The notes: generated from the letters alone by a model not told the origin. Shown: positions 17,156-26,663, counted from the first letter of the stretch. The stretch: DNA of 64,000 bases from Mesorhizobium loti (GCA_014189435.1 CP050293.1:5585001-5649000), one strand, 5' to 3'. Translations and numbers: made by a program.

Positions 17156-18084
17156 ATGCCTGCCCCGTCCTCATTGTCCGAGGCGACGCCGAGATAGGCA
17201 TCGATGACGCGCTGGTCGTTCCTGACTTCGTCGGGCGTGGCGTCGGCGATCTTGCGGCCGTAGTCGAGAACGGCGATGCGGTCGGACAGGCCCATGACGA
17301 CGCCGACATCGTGCTCGATCAGCACGACGGTGGTGGCGAAGCGGTCGCGCGCGGCGCGGACGAAACCCGCCATCTCGCTCTTTTCGCTTGCCGTCATGCC
17401 GGCCATCGGCTCGTCGAGCAAAAGCAGGCGCGGCTCAGCGACCAGTGCACGAGCCAGTTCGACCCGCTTCTGCAGCCCGTAAGGCAGTGTGCCGACTAGA
17501 CGATCGCGAACATGGGTGAGGTGGAGGAATTCGAGGATTTGTTCGGCGCGGCTGCGCGAGTCGCGCTGCTCGCCGCGCGAGCGGCCGATGCCGAGCACCT
17601 GGCCGGCAAAGTTGGAGCGGACCTTGTAAGCGAGGCCGGAAGCGACATTGTCGAGGACGCTGAGGCCTTTGAACAGCGCAAGGTTCTGGAAGGTCCTGGC
17701 GACGCCGAGATGCGCCAGCCGCTGCGTCGGCACCTGGGCATAGAAAGTGCCGTCGAGCTGGACATGGCCGCGATCCGGCCGGTAGACGCCGCTGATGACG
17801 TTGATCAGCGAACTCTTGCCGGCGCCATTCGGGCCGATGATGGCGCGGATCTCTCCTGATAGAACCGACAGATCGATATCGGCCAGTGCCACGACGCCAC
17901 CAAACGACAGGCTGATGCTCTGAAGCGAAAGCAATGCAGAGGCGACGCCGTCAACGGAGCCGATCGGCTCACCGTCGGCTTCGGGCTGCTGCTCCAGCGG
18001 GCTTGACGGCAGGCCGCGCGCAAAGACCTCCGGCGCATAGGCGGAAGCCTCCATCACTCCGAGCGTATAACTGGGCAGAGGCAT
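17152..18084 (-). CDS. Liv-type ABC transporter ATP-binding protein (LivG-like)
   Basis: 310 residues. Walker A is GPNGAGKSSL, followed by the LivG insert around ARTFQNLALFKGLSVLDNV, the signature LPYGLQKRVELARAL and Walker B LLLLDEPMAGM. I prefer ATG 18084 because GAGG lies 9 nt upstream; an in-frame ATG at 18165 has a poor ribosome site. Even so, the ~50 residues before the ABC core form an extra Pro/Glu-rich N-terminal extension not usual in LivG. It overlaps livH by ATGA. Confidence 0.9.
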   Translation of the reverse strand: MPLPSYTLGVMEASAYAPEVFARGLPSSPLEQQPEADGEPIGSVDGVASALLSLQSISLSFGGVVALADIDLSVLSGEIRAIIGPNGAGKSSLINVISGVYRPDRGHVQLDGTFYAQVPTQRLAHLGVARTFQNLALFKGLSVLDNVASGLAYKVRSNFAGQVLGIGRSRGEQRDSRSRAEQILEFLHLTHVRDRLVGTLPYGLQKRVELARALVAEPRLLLLDEPMAGMTASEKSEMAGFVRAARDRFATTVVLIEHDVGVVMGLSDRIAVLDYGRKIADATPDEVRNDQRVIDAYLGVASDNEDGAGI

Positions 18085-18210
18085 TCCAATCGTCCTCGAT
18101 TGCTTCAGCAGGCGCGCAAATTCCCATTGCGGCTCGATGGCTCGAGCGCGCCGGGTGGCTTTCATTTCGTGTGCCGGCCGGAACCTGTCCGGCCAGCCGG
18201 TGGGGGGTGA

Positions 18211-19314
18211 CTACTCCGCCGCCAGCGACGCTGCCTGCTCGGCGTTTTCCAACTCGCGGACGAGCGGAATGACATGCTTGCCGAAATACTCGACCTCTTC
18301 CTGGAAGTGCAGGAAGCCGAGCAGGATGAGATCGGCGCCTGCGCGCTTCAGGTCAACGATGCGCTCGGCGACTTGCCTTGGCGTGCCGATCAGGTTCGAG
18401 CGGAAGCCGTCATTGTACTGGACCAGATCGTCGAAGGAGGATTTCGCCCAATTGCCCTCACCCTCCGGCGAAGCCTTGCCGGCATTCTTCACCTCGTGGC
18501 CAAAGGCGTTTACCGCCTCGGGATTGGCCTTGACGATGATTTCGGCGAGCACCGCCCTGGCCTCGTCCTCGGCCTCGCGAACGACCGCAAAAGCGTTGAC
18601 GCCGACCTTGACGGAATGGTTGTTGGCCTTCGCCTTGGCCCTGATATCGTCGACCTGCTTGGCAATCTCGGTGGGTGTGTTGCCGTTGGTGAAATACCAG
18701 TCCGAAACCCGCGATGCCATGTCTCGCGCGGCCCGCGATGAACCGCCCTGGAAGATTTCGGGCAGCGGTTGCGGTGGCTTCGGCTTCAGCGAATATTCAT
18801 TGAAGCGATAGAAATCGCCGCGGAAAGTGAAGCTGTCTTCCGTCCAGATTCCGCGCAGTGCCCGGATGAATTCCTCCGAGCGGCGATAGCGCTCGTCATG
18901 ATCGAGCCAATGCTCGCCGATGGCGTGGAACTCGCCACGGAACCAGCCGGAGACGAGGTTGATCGCGACGCGGCCATTGGTCAGGTAGCTGATGGTGGCG
19001 ATCTGCTTTGCCGCCAGCGCCGGGTTCCACGGTCCGGGCAGGATCGCTGCGATGACCTTGAGCGTCGTGGTCGCCGCCAGCAGATCATGGCTGAACGCCA
19101 CCGATTCATGCTGTTCGTCGGCGCCGTAGCCGGCGGTGAAACGGATCTGGCTGAGCGCGTAGTCGAAGCCGGACTTCTCGGCGATCTGCGCCAGCTTGCG
19201 GTTGTATTCGGCCGAATGGTTGGTGCGCTGCTCGATGTTGGAGATCACCAGGCCGCCCGAAACATTGGGCACCCAGTAGGCGAATTTGATCGCGTCGGTT
19301 TCTGCGTGTGCCAT
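18211..19314 (-). CDS. sfnG: Dimethylsulfone monooxygenase SfnG (FMNH2-dependent, LLM class)
   Basis: 367 residues from ATG 19314, with GGGAG 7-8 nt upstream. It is a bacterial-luciferase-like TIM barrel: FAYWVPNVSGGLVIS (~10-24) and ISYLTNGRVAINLVSGWFRGEF (~105-126) are strong SfnG/SsuD-family signatures. SfnG splits dimethylsulfone to methanesulfinate and formaldehyde using FMNH2. The ssuD, sfnB and FMN reductase genes in the same operon supply the further steps. A 164-bp AT-rich gap before it suggests an internal promoter. Confidence 0.92.
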   Translation of the reverse strand: MAHAETDAIKFAYWVPNVSGGLVISNIEQRTNHSAEYNRKLAQIAEKSGFDYALSQIRFTAGYGADEQHESVAFSHDLLAATTTLKVIAAILPGPWNPALAAKQIATISYLTNGRVAINLVSGWFRGEFHAIGEHWLDHDERYRRSEEFIRALRGIWTEDSFTFRGDFYRFNEYSLKPKPPQPLPEIFQGGSSRAARDMASRVSDWYFTNGNTPTEIAKQVDDIRAKAKANNHSVKVGVNAFAVVREAEDEARAVLAEIIVKANPEAVNAFGHEVKNAGKASPEGEGNWAKSSFDDLVQYNDGFRSNLIGTPRQVAERIVDLKRAGADLILLGFLHFQEEVEYFGKHVIPLVRELENAEQAASLAAE

Positions 19315-19370
19315 GAACTGTCTCCCATTCTGGCCGTGTCGTTGATCGCCCCGGCCGCGCCGGCTTCCCC

Positions 19371-19421
19371 AATATTTATTATGTTTATAGAATATATATA
19401 CAAAGAAGGATTTTCCGTTTT
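19371..19421 (-). promoter_or_regulatory. AT-rich island upstream of sfnG, probable internal promoter
   Basis: This ~50-bp stretch is overwhelmingly A and T within a GC-rich operon and includes AATATTTATTATG and AATATATATAC. On the minus strand CTATAA could be a -10 element. It lies 57-107 bp upstream of the sfnG start, the only large gap in the otherwise tight upstream part of the sulfur operon. Confidence 0.45.
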
Positions 19422-19478
19422 TAAGGCCCTCTTGGGACGGAAATACCAATTTCATCAGGCCGAGCCGGCTTGCCGGGG

Positions 19479-20939
19479 TCAGCTCGTGACTGGCCCGAGC
19501 GTGGCATTGGCGCCGACAGCCTCAGTCGACGGCAGCGTTTCGAGCAGCTTCGTAATTTCGGCCGCGACCGCCTGGGCATGGCGGGCAACCTCGGGCAGGC
19601 CCATGAGCTCGCCGAAAGTCGCTCGCGCCAGCGGACCGGCAACGAAGAGTGTCGAGACTATCTTGCCATCCCGGCCGACGGCGCGGCTGTCGAGACTTGT
19701 CTCGATGCCCAGCCCGTATTGGTCCGTCCTGATCAACCCGGCCTCAGCCAGCGAGCTTAGCGCCGGGTTCAGCCGCAGCGCCTGCCCATGGGCCGGACCG
19801 GTGGTGTTGATGACGGCATCGAAGCGCGTCGTCTCGATCCGCGTCTGCCCGCGCCGTTGAAAGCTGACCGCCAGGCTACCGTCCTCATCGTTCGATGCGA
19901 CAAGCCTGGCGGCAATGGTGTCGAATGTGCCGGCCGCATGACGCCGGTCGAGCACGGAAGCGACCTGCGGAGCGATCCTGAAGCGATGCACGTCCCAGAA
20001 CACGCGCAGTTGGCGCACCAGCCTTGCCCGCTCCGACGGGGCAAGTGCGGCCCACACCACAGGACCCTGCAGGCGCAGCTGGTCGAAAACGGACTGCCAG
20101 TTGACATTGGCCGCACGCGCCGAGGCCAGTGCCGCGCGTATGGTCTTGAGCAAGCCAAGCGCCGTGGCAGCCGGCGCCGAGGCAAAGTCGCCGAAGGGCT
20201 CGCCCCTGATGTCAGGGTGGCCGCGCGAGCGTAAGCCGCGGCGCGACAGCGACAGGATGCGGCCGCGATGGCCTCGGCGGTCGAGTTCGGCGACCATGTC
20301 GGCCGAGGTCAGTCCCGAGCCGACGATCAACACCGACGCGTCCGGACCGATCCCGGCAAGTGCTGATGGCGCGTATGGATCGGCGATGAAACCCGACGCT
20401 TCCGACAGCGAGGTCAGCGCGGTGGGAATTCCAGGCTGCGGATGCGTCGCTGCCAGGACGACGATGTCGGCGCCAATTGGCCCACTTGGCGTGCGCACGG
20501 TCCAGCCCGTGCCACTGGCATCACGCGTCACACGGGTGGCGGAACCTTCAACATGGTGGACAGCGCCGGAACTGAGATAGGGCGCCAGATGCTCGGCGAC
20601 ATAGCGGCCGAACACGCGCCGGCGCGGATAGGCGTCGCCATTTTTCCAGATGGCGTCGATGTCGCGCTCGAGCTCGCCACTGCCGGCCAACCAGCGCGCA
20701 AAGTGCTGCGGATCGTCGGGAGCCATGCTCATTCTGACAGCCGGGACATTGACCCGGTGCGACGGCTCCTCGCTGGAGTAGGCAAGGCCGCCGCCCAGCA
20801 AGGGTCGCGGCTCGATCACAGAAATGGAAATGCGCTCCGACCGATGGAGTTGCGCCAGGTGCCAGGCCAGCGCCGCGCCGGAAAAGCCGCCGCCGATTAT
20901 GGCGACGCGCAACCGACGGGCCGGAGGGAGCGCGTTCAC
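19479..20939 (-). CDS. FAD/NAD(P)-binding flavoprotein in the sulfur operon
   Basis: 486 residues. The N-terminal FAD Rossmann motif is [18 protein letters not shown] (~12-29) and a second dinucleotide motif is [17 protein letters not shown] (~204-220). [11 protein letters not shown] and the C-terminal NTTGP and [17 protein letters not shown] segments match the FAD-NAD(P)-binding (HpnW/YdhS-like) group. It starts in an ATGA overlap with ssuD, so the two are translationally coupled. Its job in sulfonate or sulfone oxidation is not established; reductase or monooxygenase are both possible. Confidence 0.75.
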   Translation of the reverse strand: MNALPPARRLRVAIIGGGFSGAALAWHLAQLHRSERISISVIEPRPLLGGGLAYSSEEPSHRVNVPAVRMSMAPDDPQHFARWLAGSGELERDIDAIWKNGDAYPRRRVFGRYVAEHLAPYLSSGAVHHVEGSATRVTRDASGTGWTVRTPSGPIGADIVVLAATHPQPGIPTALTSLSEASGFIADPYAPSALAGIGPDASVLIVGSGLTSADMVAELDRRGHRGRILSLSRRGLRSRGHPDIRGEPFGDFASAPAATALGLLKTIRAALASARAANVNWQSVFDQLRLQGPVVWAALAPSERARLVRQLRVFWDVHRFRIAPQVASVLDRRHAAGTFDTIAARLVASNDEDGSLAVSFQRRGQTRIETTRFDAVINTTGPAHGQALRLNPALSSLAEAGLIRTDQYGLGIETSLDSRAVGRDGKIVSTLFVAGPLARATFGELMGLPEVARHAQAVAAEITKLLETLPSTEAVGANATLGPVTS

Positions 20940-22108
20940 GAGGCGCTGGCGAGCGACTTCGGCCGGTGGTCGCCGGCGATGGTCTCGCCGAACGGACCGG
21001 TGTTGACGGACGAAGCAGCAACTTTCACCGGATGATCGGTCGGCAGTTTCGGCAGCACCAGCTCACCGAAGCGATAGGCTTCTTCCAGATGCGGGTAGCC
21101 GGAGAGGATGAAGGTATCGATGCCGAGGCGCCGGTATTCGTCGATGCGCTCAGCGATCGTGTCGGGGTCACCGACAAGGGCAGTGCCGGCACCGCCGCGC
21201 ACCAGGCCGACGCCGGCCCAGAGGTTGGGCGCGATCTCGAGCTTGGCGCGATTGCCGCCGTGCAGCGCGCTCATCCGCGCCTGGCCAACCGAATCCATGC
21301 GGGCAAAAACCTTTTGCGCCGAGGCGATCGTCGCATCGTCGAGGCGGCTGATCAGCCTGTCGGCGGCGGCCCAGGCCTCCTCGGTCGTTTCACGCGCGAT
21401 GACATGCAGGCGAATGCCGAAAGACAGCTTGCGGCCGGCCTTCTCGGCCAGTTCGCGCACGCCGTCCAGCTTGCGCTCGACATCGGCGGGTGGCTCGCCC
21501 CAGGTCAGATACTTATCGATCTCCTGCGCCGCCACCACGGATCCGGCGTCGGACGAGCCGCCGAAATAGAGCGGCGGATAGGGCGTCTGCACCGGCGGAA
21601 ACAGCAGCCTTCCATCCTCGATGCGGAAATGCTTGCCGTCGTGCTCGACCGTCTCGCCACTCAGCACCCGCTTGTAGATCTGCAGGAACTCCTGCGTCAC
21701 CTCATAGCGCTCGGCGTGCGACAGGAAGATGCCGTCGCCCTTGTTCTCCAGCGGATCGCCACCGGTGACCACGTTGATCAGCAGGCGCCCGTTGGAGATG
21801 CGATCCAGCGTCGCCGTCATGCGCGCGGCCAGCGTCGGCGATTGCAGGCCCGGCCGCACGGCGACGAGGAAACGCAAGCGCTCGGTCAGCGGCACCAAAG
21901 CCGATGCGATCACCCAGGAATCCTCGCATGCCCGGCCGGTCGGCAGCAGCACGCCGTAGTAACCCAGCGTGTCGGCAGCCTTCGCCACTTGCGTCAGATA
22001 GGGCAGATCGACGGCCCTGCCGCCTTCTGTCGTGCCGAGATAGCGGCTGTCGCCATGCGTCGGCAGAAACCAGAGCACCTTGATGCGTTCTGGAATGTCT
22101 TTGGTCAT
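20936..22108 (-). CDS. ssuD: FMNH2-dependent alkanesulfonate monooxygenase
   Basis: 390 residues, matching SsuD (about 380). LLM-class TIM barrel: [17 protein letters not shown] (~9-25), [25 protein letters not shown] and [19 protein letters not shown] are close to canonical SsuD. It releases sulfite and an aldehyde from alkanesulfonates. It is the first gene of the minus-strand sulfur operon and faces the divergent GntR gene across a 389-bp intergenic region. Substrate range (short-chain or methanesulfonate) is not fixed by sequence. Confidence 0.93.
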   Translation of the reverse strand: MTKDIPERIKVLWFLPTHGDSRYLGTTEGGRAVDLPYLTQVAKAADTLGYYGVLLPTGRACEDSWVIASALVPLTERLRFLVAVRPGLQSPTLAARMTATLDRISNGRLLINVVTGGDPLENKGDGIFLSHAERYEVTQEFLQIYKRVLSGETVEHDGKHFRIEDGRLLFPPVQTPYPPLYFGGSSDAGSVVAAQEIDKYLTWGEPPADVERKLDGVRELAEKAGRKLSFGIRLHVIARETTEEAWAAADRLISRLDDATIASAQKVFARMDSVGQARMSALHGGNRAKLEIAPNLWAGVGLVRGGAGTALVGDPDTIAERIDEYRRLGIDTFILSGYPHLEEAYRFGELVLPKLPTDHPVKVAASSVNTGPFGETIAGDHRPKSLASAS

Positions 22109-22497
22109 GGTCTTCCTCCCGTGTGCTGACGGAGGCGGCCGGCTATGCCTGCTGTGGTTGAGCGCAGGCGCAAAAGATTAGGCATGGCGTGGTCCTGTCC
22201 GGGTGGAAACCAGATCGCCAGTGCAGATTGCTTATTCCATAAATTCTGTAGAGTTAGTTTATTCCAAATCCGCTGACGGAATTAGAAATTCTCTCCATCC
22301 GCCCGAACGCGAACTCACTGGCTGCCACGCCTTCCTCGGGCGGCCAGGTCCCTCCCCCGGCGGCTGGCCTGTTGTCCTCGGCATCGGATTCCGGAAGCCA
22401 TGGGCGAGTTGCACGCCCGAGCCGCCCCTCGTATTAGAGGCTTTCTGATTTTCATTCTAAACTGACCATTTCCGGCGACTTAAGCCACGGATTTCCC
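22109..22497. promoter_or_regulatory. Divergent intergenic region between ssuD and a GntR gene
   Basis: No convincing gene. Near the ssuD side it has two direct copies of TTATTCCA (22232-22239, 22259-22266) 27 bp apart and an inverted repeat GAATT-AGA-AATTC (22279-22291). Local AT content is much higher than the surroundings. These are candidate sites for a sulfur-starvation activator or for the neighbouring GntR protein. Confidence 0.45.
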
Positions 22498-23172
22498 ATG
22501 GACCTGGATCCTTCGGCGCTCAATAGGGCTCTTCCGCTCCGCGATCAGATCTATCACCAGATTCGCAACCTGATCGTCGTCGGGCAGATGAGGCCAGGCG
22601 AAGTGATCAACGAGGTGGCCATCGCTGAAGCGCTCGGTGTTTCGCGTACCCCGGTGCGCGAAGCGGTAAAGCGCATCAGCGACGAGGGTCTGGTCAACGT
22701 CCTGGCGCAGACCGGCACCTATGTCGCACCGATCAGCCGGGCCGACCTGGAAGAAGCCTACGTCATCCGCCGAGCCCTGGAGATGGAAAGCGCCAGGCGC
22801 GCGGCCGCCAAGTTCTCACTGGCAGCCAGCGAATTGCTGGAAGACAATATGGCAGCGCACCGGCTTGCCATATCGCAGGGCAGATATGCCACCGCGATAC
22901 AACTCGACGATGTCTTTCACCGCACCATCGCCGAAATCTGCGGCCTGCCGATGATCTGGAGAGCCGTCGACATCTCCAAGGCGCAGATGGATCGCGGCCG
23001 CCACCTCGTCATCCCGAAGCCCGGCTATGGCGAACAGACGATCGAGCAGCACGAAGCCATCTTCGAGGCTTTGAGGCATCACGACGCCGAAGGCGCCGCG
23101 CAAGCGATGGAACGCCATCTCGAGACGTCGTTGCGCAACACGCTGGATGTCGCAGCCGACCTCCTCGGTTAG
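22498..23172 (+). CDS. GntR family regulator, FCD type
   Basis: 224 residues. N-terminal winged helix (~10-75) with IAEALGVSRTPVREAVKRISDEGLV, the GntR recognition helix, followed by an all-helical FCD effector domain (~85-210) that in this family often binds a carboxylate with a metal through Asp/His residues. It is divergent from ssuD and convergent with the DapA-family gene, so it could control either the sulfur operon or the sugar-acid genes. The ribosome site is weak. Confidence 0.88.
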   Translation: MDLDPSALNRALPLRDQIYHQIRNLIVVGQMRPGEVINEVAIAEALGVSRTPVREAVKRISDEGLVNVLAQTGTYVAPISRADLEEAYVIRRALEMESARRAAAKFSLAASELLEDNMAAHRLAISQGRYATAIQLDDVFHRTIAEICGLPMIWRAVDISKAQMDRGRHLVIPKPGYGEQTIEQHEAIFEALRHHDAEGAAQAMERHLETSLRNTLDVAADLLG

Positions 23173-23228
23173 CCTCCCGCTGATATTGTCGCGGGTCGGG
23201 CGGACGACCTATTAGCGGGAATTGCCGC

Positions 23229-24167
23229 TTAGCCCGGCAACCGGCCGAGGCCAGCCGCAAAGCGCGCCACCATCGCCATGCCAACCTCGCTCGGTCGCAT
23301 CGCGGGAGCCCGGTCGTGTATCGGGATGCCGGTACGAGCGCCGAACAGCCGCTTGCCGTAGCAGATCAGGTTTTCGATGCCCTGCATGACGAAGACCGCT
23401 GCCGGCAGCATTCTTGCATACTCGGCCTCGGCCGTTGCTTCGTCACCGGCCCGGAACGCATTGCAGGCGCGCACGGCGAGGTCGATGCCATCAGGCGCCA
23501 GGATCATGCCGCGGCAACCAATGCGGAAATTGTCGATCAGCTCCAGGCCGCCACGTCCGTTGAAAACCGGTATCCGGCCTTCGGTGCGTTCGATCAATCC
23601 CGCAATGTCAGTGACCGGACCCTCGCCCTTGATCAGCCTTATGTTGGGATGCAGCGTGACGAGGTCGCGGATTTCGTCCGATGACAGGCCGCGCCCGAAA
23701 AAGGCTGGTGCGTTCTGGATCGCCACAGGCAGGTCGGTCGCCTCGGCGACGCGGCCGAAGAACTTGATGTATTCCGGCGCACCATAGGATCCGACCGGCG
23801 GCGGCTGCAGGATCACCCAATCCGCTCCCACGCTTTCAGCATGGCGAAGCTGTGCCACCTGCTCGGCCACCGAAGCGCCGAAGATGGTGAAGGCGAGCGG
23901 CACTTTCCCGGCGGTGTCTTCCGCCGTCCAGTCCATGATCGTGCGGCGCTCGGCCTCGGTCAGCTTGGCGACTTCCGTCGCCAGGCCGAGTGCGGCCATG
24001 CCGTGCACGCCGCTCGCCAGGCAGATCTCGACCTGCCTGCGCATCGCCGCGCGGTCTAGCCGTTCATTCTCGTCGAACAGCGCGTAGAGAATGGCGTGAA
24101 TGCCGTGGAAATCATCGGGCTTGAACTTTGTCACGCGGACCTCAATGGCTTTCGCGCGGGATGGCAT
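23229..24167 (-). CDS. Dihydrodipicolinate synthase (DapA) family aldolase/dehydratase
   Basis: 312 residues from ATG 24167, overlapping the IlvD gene by 26 nt. TIM-barrel DapA fold: the GTTGE loop is replaced by ALGLATEVAKLTEAER, and the Schiff-base Lys is in RLIKGEGP. Where DapA has its catalytic Tyr in the YNVP motif, this protein has IQNAP (Gln). In the non-phosphorylating L-arabinose/D-fucose-type pathways, family members dehydrate or cleave 2-keto-3-deoxy sugar acids. The adjoining IlvD/Edd dehydratase, which makes such acids, supports that role. Substrate and reaction are unproven. Confidence 0.8.
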   Translation of the reverse strand: MPSRAKAIEVRVTKFKPDDFHGIHAILYALFDENERLDRAAMRRQVEICLASGVHGMAALGLATEVAKLTEAERRTIMDWTAEDTAGKVPLAFTIFGASVAEQVAQLRHAESVGADWVILQPPPVGSYGAPEYIKFFGRVAEATDLPVAIQNAPAFFGRGLSSDEIRDLVTLHPNIRLIKGEGPVTDIAGLIERTEGRIPVFNGRGGLELIDNFRIGCRGMILAPDGIDLAVRACNAFRAGDEATAEAEYARMLPAAVFVMQGIENLICYGKRLFGARTGIPIHDRAPAMRPSEVGMAMVARFAAGLGRLPG

Positions 24168-25854
24168 GGCCACGGCTTCCGACGAGAAAATCGAGGTCGG
24201 CGCCACGATCCGCCTGCAGGACATGGTCGACGTAAAGCCCCTGATAGCCGCCGCGCATCGCCGGCTGCGGCGGAGCCCAGGATGTCCGCCGCTTTGCGAG
24301 CTCCTGTTCCGAAACGTCGAGATGCAATTTCCGCGCTTCGACATCGAGTTCGATCATGTCGCCGCTCCTGACCAACGCCAGCGGGCCGCCGATAGCGGCT
24401 TCGGGTGCGGCATGCAGAACGACAGTGCCGAAGGCGGTGCCGGACATGCGAGCATCGGAGATGCGGATCATGTCGCGGACGCCTTGCTTCAGCAGCTTCT
24501 GGGGCAATGCCATGTTGCCGACCTCAGCCATCCCCGGATAGCCCTTGGGGCCGCAATTCTTCAGCACCATGATCGACGTCTCGTCGATGTCGAGCAGGGG
24601 GTCGTCGATGCGCGCCTTGTAGTCGTCGATGTCCTCGAAGACGACGGCGCGGCCGCGATGCTTCATCAGAACCGGCGACGCGGCTGATGGCTTGATGATG
24701 GCGCCGTCGGGCGCCAGATTGCCGCGCAGCACCGCGATGCCGCCCTGCGAAGTGAGCGCCTTGTCGCGCGGTCGGATCACCTCGGGATTGTAATTTTGGG
24801 CATCAGTGATGTTGTCGCGCACGGTCTTGCCGGTGACCGTCAGCGCGTCGAGATCGAGCAGATCGGCGATCTCCTTCATGACCGCCGGAATGCCGCCAGC
24901 GTAGCAGAAATCCTCCATCAGAAAGCGGCCCGATGGCATCAGGTCGAGGATGGTCGGCACATCGCGGCCATATCTGTCCCAATCGTCCAGCGTCAGCTCG
25001 GTGCCGACGCGGCCGGCGATGGCGATGAGATGCACGACCGCATTGGTCGAGCCGCCGATGGCGCCATTGACGCGGATCGCGTTGGCGAAGGCCGCCTTCT
25101 TCAGGATGGCCGACGGGCGCAAATCCTCGTTGACCATCTCGACGATGCGCCGCCCGCTCATGCGGGCAATGCGGCTGCGGCGCGCGTCGACGGCGGGATA
25201 GGCGGCGTTGCCGGGCAGCGCCAGGCCGAGCGCCTCGACCATCGAGGCCATTGTCGAGGCGGTGCCCATGGTCATGCAGTGACCCGGCGAGCGCGACATG
25301 GCGCTCTCGGCATTGGCGAAATCCTGCTCGCTCATCACGCCGGCGCGGACATCCTCGGAGAATTTCCAGACATCGGTGCCGGAGCCGATTTCGCGGCCCT
25401 GGAAGCGGCCATTGAGCATCGGCCCGCCGGAAATGACGATCGACGGCAGGTCGCAGGAGGCCGCGCCCATGACCAGCGACGGCGTGGTCTTGTCGCAGCC
25501 AGCCATCAGCACGACGCCATCCATCGGATTGCCGCGGATCGCCTCCTCGACATCCATCGAGGCGAGGTTACGAAACAGCATCGCCGTCGGGCGCAGGTTG
25601 GACTCGCCGCAGGAGAAGACCGGGAACTCCAGCGGCAAGCCGCCGGCCTCCAGCACGCCTGCCTTGATGTGTTCGATCAGGCCACGGAAATGCACGTGGC
25701 AAGGCGTGAATTCGGAGAAGGTGTTGCAGATGCCGATCACCGGCCGGCCGTCGAAGGCGTCGTCGGGCAGGCCGTTGTTCTTCATCCAACTGCGGTGGAT
25801 GAAGGCATCCTTGCCGAGGCCGCCGAACCAGTGCTGCGATCGTCTCTTGGTCAT
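24142..25854 (-). CDS. IlvD/Edd family sugar-acid dehydratase
   Basis: 570 residues from ATG 25854; an upstream in-frame ATG at 25938 lies inside the SDR gene. Iron-sulfur cluster Cys motifs are FSCGESNLRPTAM, AGCDKTTPSLVMGA and SPGHCMTMGTASTMASM. N-terminal QHWFGGLGKDAFIHRSW is typical of the arabonate/xylonate/fuconate dehydratase subgroup rather than amino-acid-pathway IlvD. It converts an aldonate to 2-keto-3-deoxyaldonate. It is flanked by an SDR dehydrogenase and a DapA-family enzyme, and downstream of an araFGH-type transporter. Confidence 0.88.
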   Translation of the reverse strand: MTKRRSQHWFGGLGKDAFIHRSWMKNNGLPDDAFDGRPVIGICNTFSEFTPCHVHFRGLIEHIKAGVLEAGGLPLEFPVFSCGESNLRPTAMLFRNLASMDVEEAIRGNPMDGVVLMAGCDKTTPSLVMGAASCDLPSIVISGGPMLNGRFQGREIGSGTDVWKFSEDVRAGVMSEQDFANAESAMSRSPGHCMTMGTASTMASMVEALGLALPGNAAYPAVDARRSRIARMSGRRIVEMVNEDLRPSAILKKAAFANAIRVNGAIGGSTNAVVHLIAIAGRVGTELTLDDWDRYGRDVPTILDLMPSGRFLMEDFCYAGGIPAVMKEIADLLDLDALTVTGKTVRDNITDAQNYNPEVIRPRDKALTSQGGIAVLRGNLAPDGAIIKPSAASPVLMKHRGRAVVFEDIDDYKARIDDPLLDIDETSIMVLKNCGPKGYPGMAEVGNMALPQKLLKQGVRDMIRISDARMSGTAFGTVVLHAAPEAAIGGPLALVRSGDMIELDVEARKLHLDVSEQELAKRRTSWAPPQPAMRGGYQGLYVDHVLQADRGADLDFLVGSRGHAIPRESH

Positions 25855-25868
25855 GGTTTTCCCGGAAT

Positions 25869-26648
25869 TCAGGCAGGATGCTGGAGCTGGCTCAGCCCGC
25901 CATCGACGACAAGCGTGGCCGCGTTCATGAACGGGCACTCGTCGGAAATCATGAACACCGCAGCCAGCGCGATCTCACGCGCCGTGGCGATGCGGCCGCC
26001 GGGATGCAGCGCCATGGTGTTGGCGTGTGCTGCTGCCGGATCAGGAAAGCTGTTCCAGTAGTCGATGGCCTTCTGCGTCTCCACATAGCCCGGGGCCAGC
26101 GCGTTCACGCGCACGCCTTGCGCCGCATATTCGAGCGCCAGCGATTTGGTCAGGCCGAGCAGCGCGTGCTTGGCGACCGGATAGGGGAAGGTGTGCGGGA
26201 TGATGGTGAAGCTGTGCGTCGAGGCGATGTTGAGGATGGCGCCGCCGCCGCTCGCGATCATGCCCGGCAGCACCGCCTTGCTGCAATTCCAGGCGCCCTT
26301 GACGTTGACGTCGAAATTGCGGTTCCATTCTTCCTCGGTCGCCTCGAGCGGCGTCGAGAACACATTGACCCCGGCATTGTTGATCAGCGCGTTGATCGGA
26401 CCGATCTCGACGGTCGCTTGGCTGACGGCGGCGGCAATCGCAGCTCCGTCGCTGATGTCGGCTGCAAGGTGTCCGACATGGCCTTGCGGTGCGGCGAGGC
26501 CGGCGACCGTTTTGTCCAGCAGCGCACCATCGCGGTCGACCAGGAACAGCCTTGCACCTTCGGCAAGGCAGGCCTCGGCGATGGCGAGCCCGATGCCTTG
26601 CGCGGCGCCGGTCAGGAAGATGCGTTTGCCGGAAAGGCGCTCAGCCAT
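25869..26648 (-). CDS. SDR dehydrogenase, probably sugar 1-dehydrogenase
   Basis: 259 residues. Classical SDR: TGAAQGIG (~13-20), NNAG (~91-94), catalytic Tyr-Lys in YPVAKHALLG (~154-163) and a C-terminal VDGGL. The ribosome site GGAGGGAT is strong. It lies between araH and the IlvD/Edd gene, where a pathway would need an aldose 1-dehydrogenase (L-arabinose, D-galactose or L-fucose). The substrate is inferred from context only. Confidence 0.85.
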   Translation of the reverse strand: MAERLSGKRIFLTGAAQGIGLAIAEACLAEGARLFLVDRDGALLDKTVAGLAAPQGHVGHLAADISDGAAIAAAVSQATVEIGPINALINNAGVNVFSTPLEATEEEWNRNFDVNVKGAWNCSKAVLPGMIASGGGAILNIASTHSFTIIPHTFPYPVAKHALLGLTKSLALEYAAQGVRVNALAPGYVETQKAIDYWNSFPDPAAAHANTMALHPGGRIATAREIALAAVFMISDECPFMNAATLVVDGGLSQLQHPA

Positions 26649-26663
26649 TTTTATCCCTCCAGC

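Noticed and set aside
15636..17309. 557-codon frame spanning the livM-livH genes in another frame
   Set aside because: Rich in Arg, Ala and Pro without domain motifs, and overlapped by two well-recognised permease genes.
22203..22448. 81-codon frame in the ssuD-GntR intergenic region
   Set aside because: No ribosome site, no family, and it overlaps promoter-like repeats.
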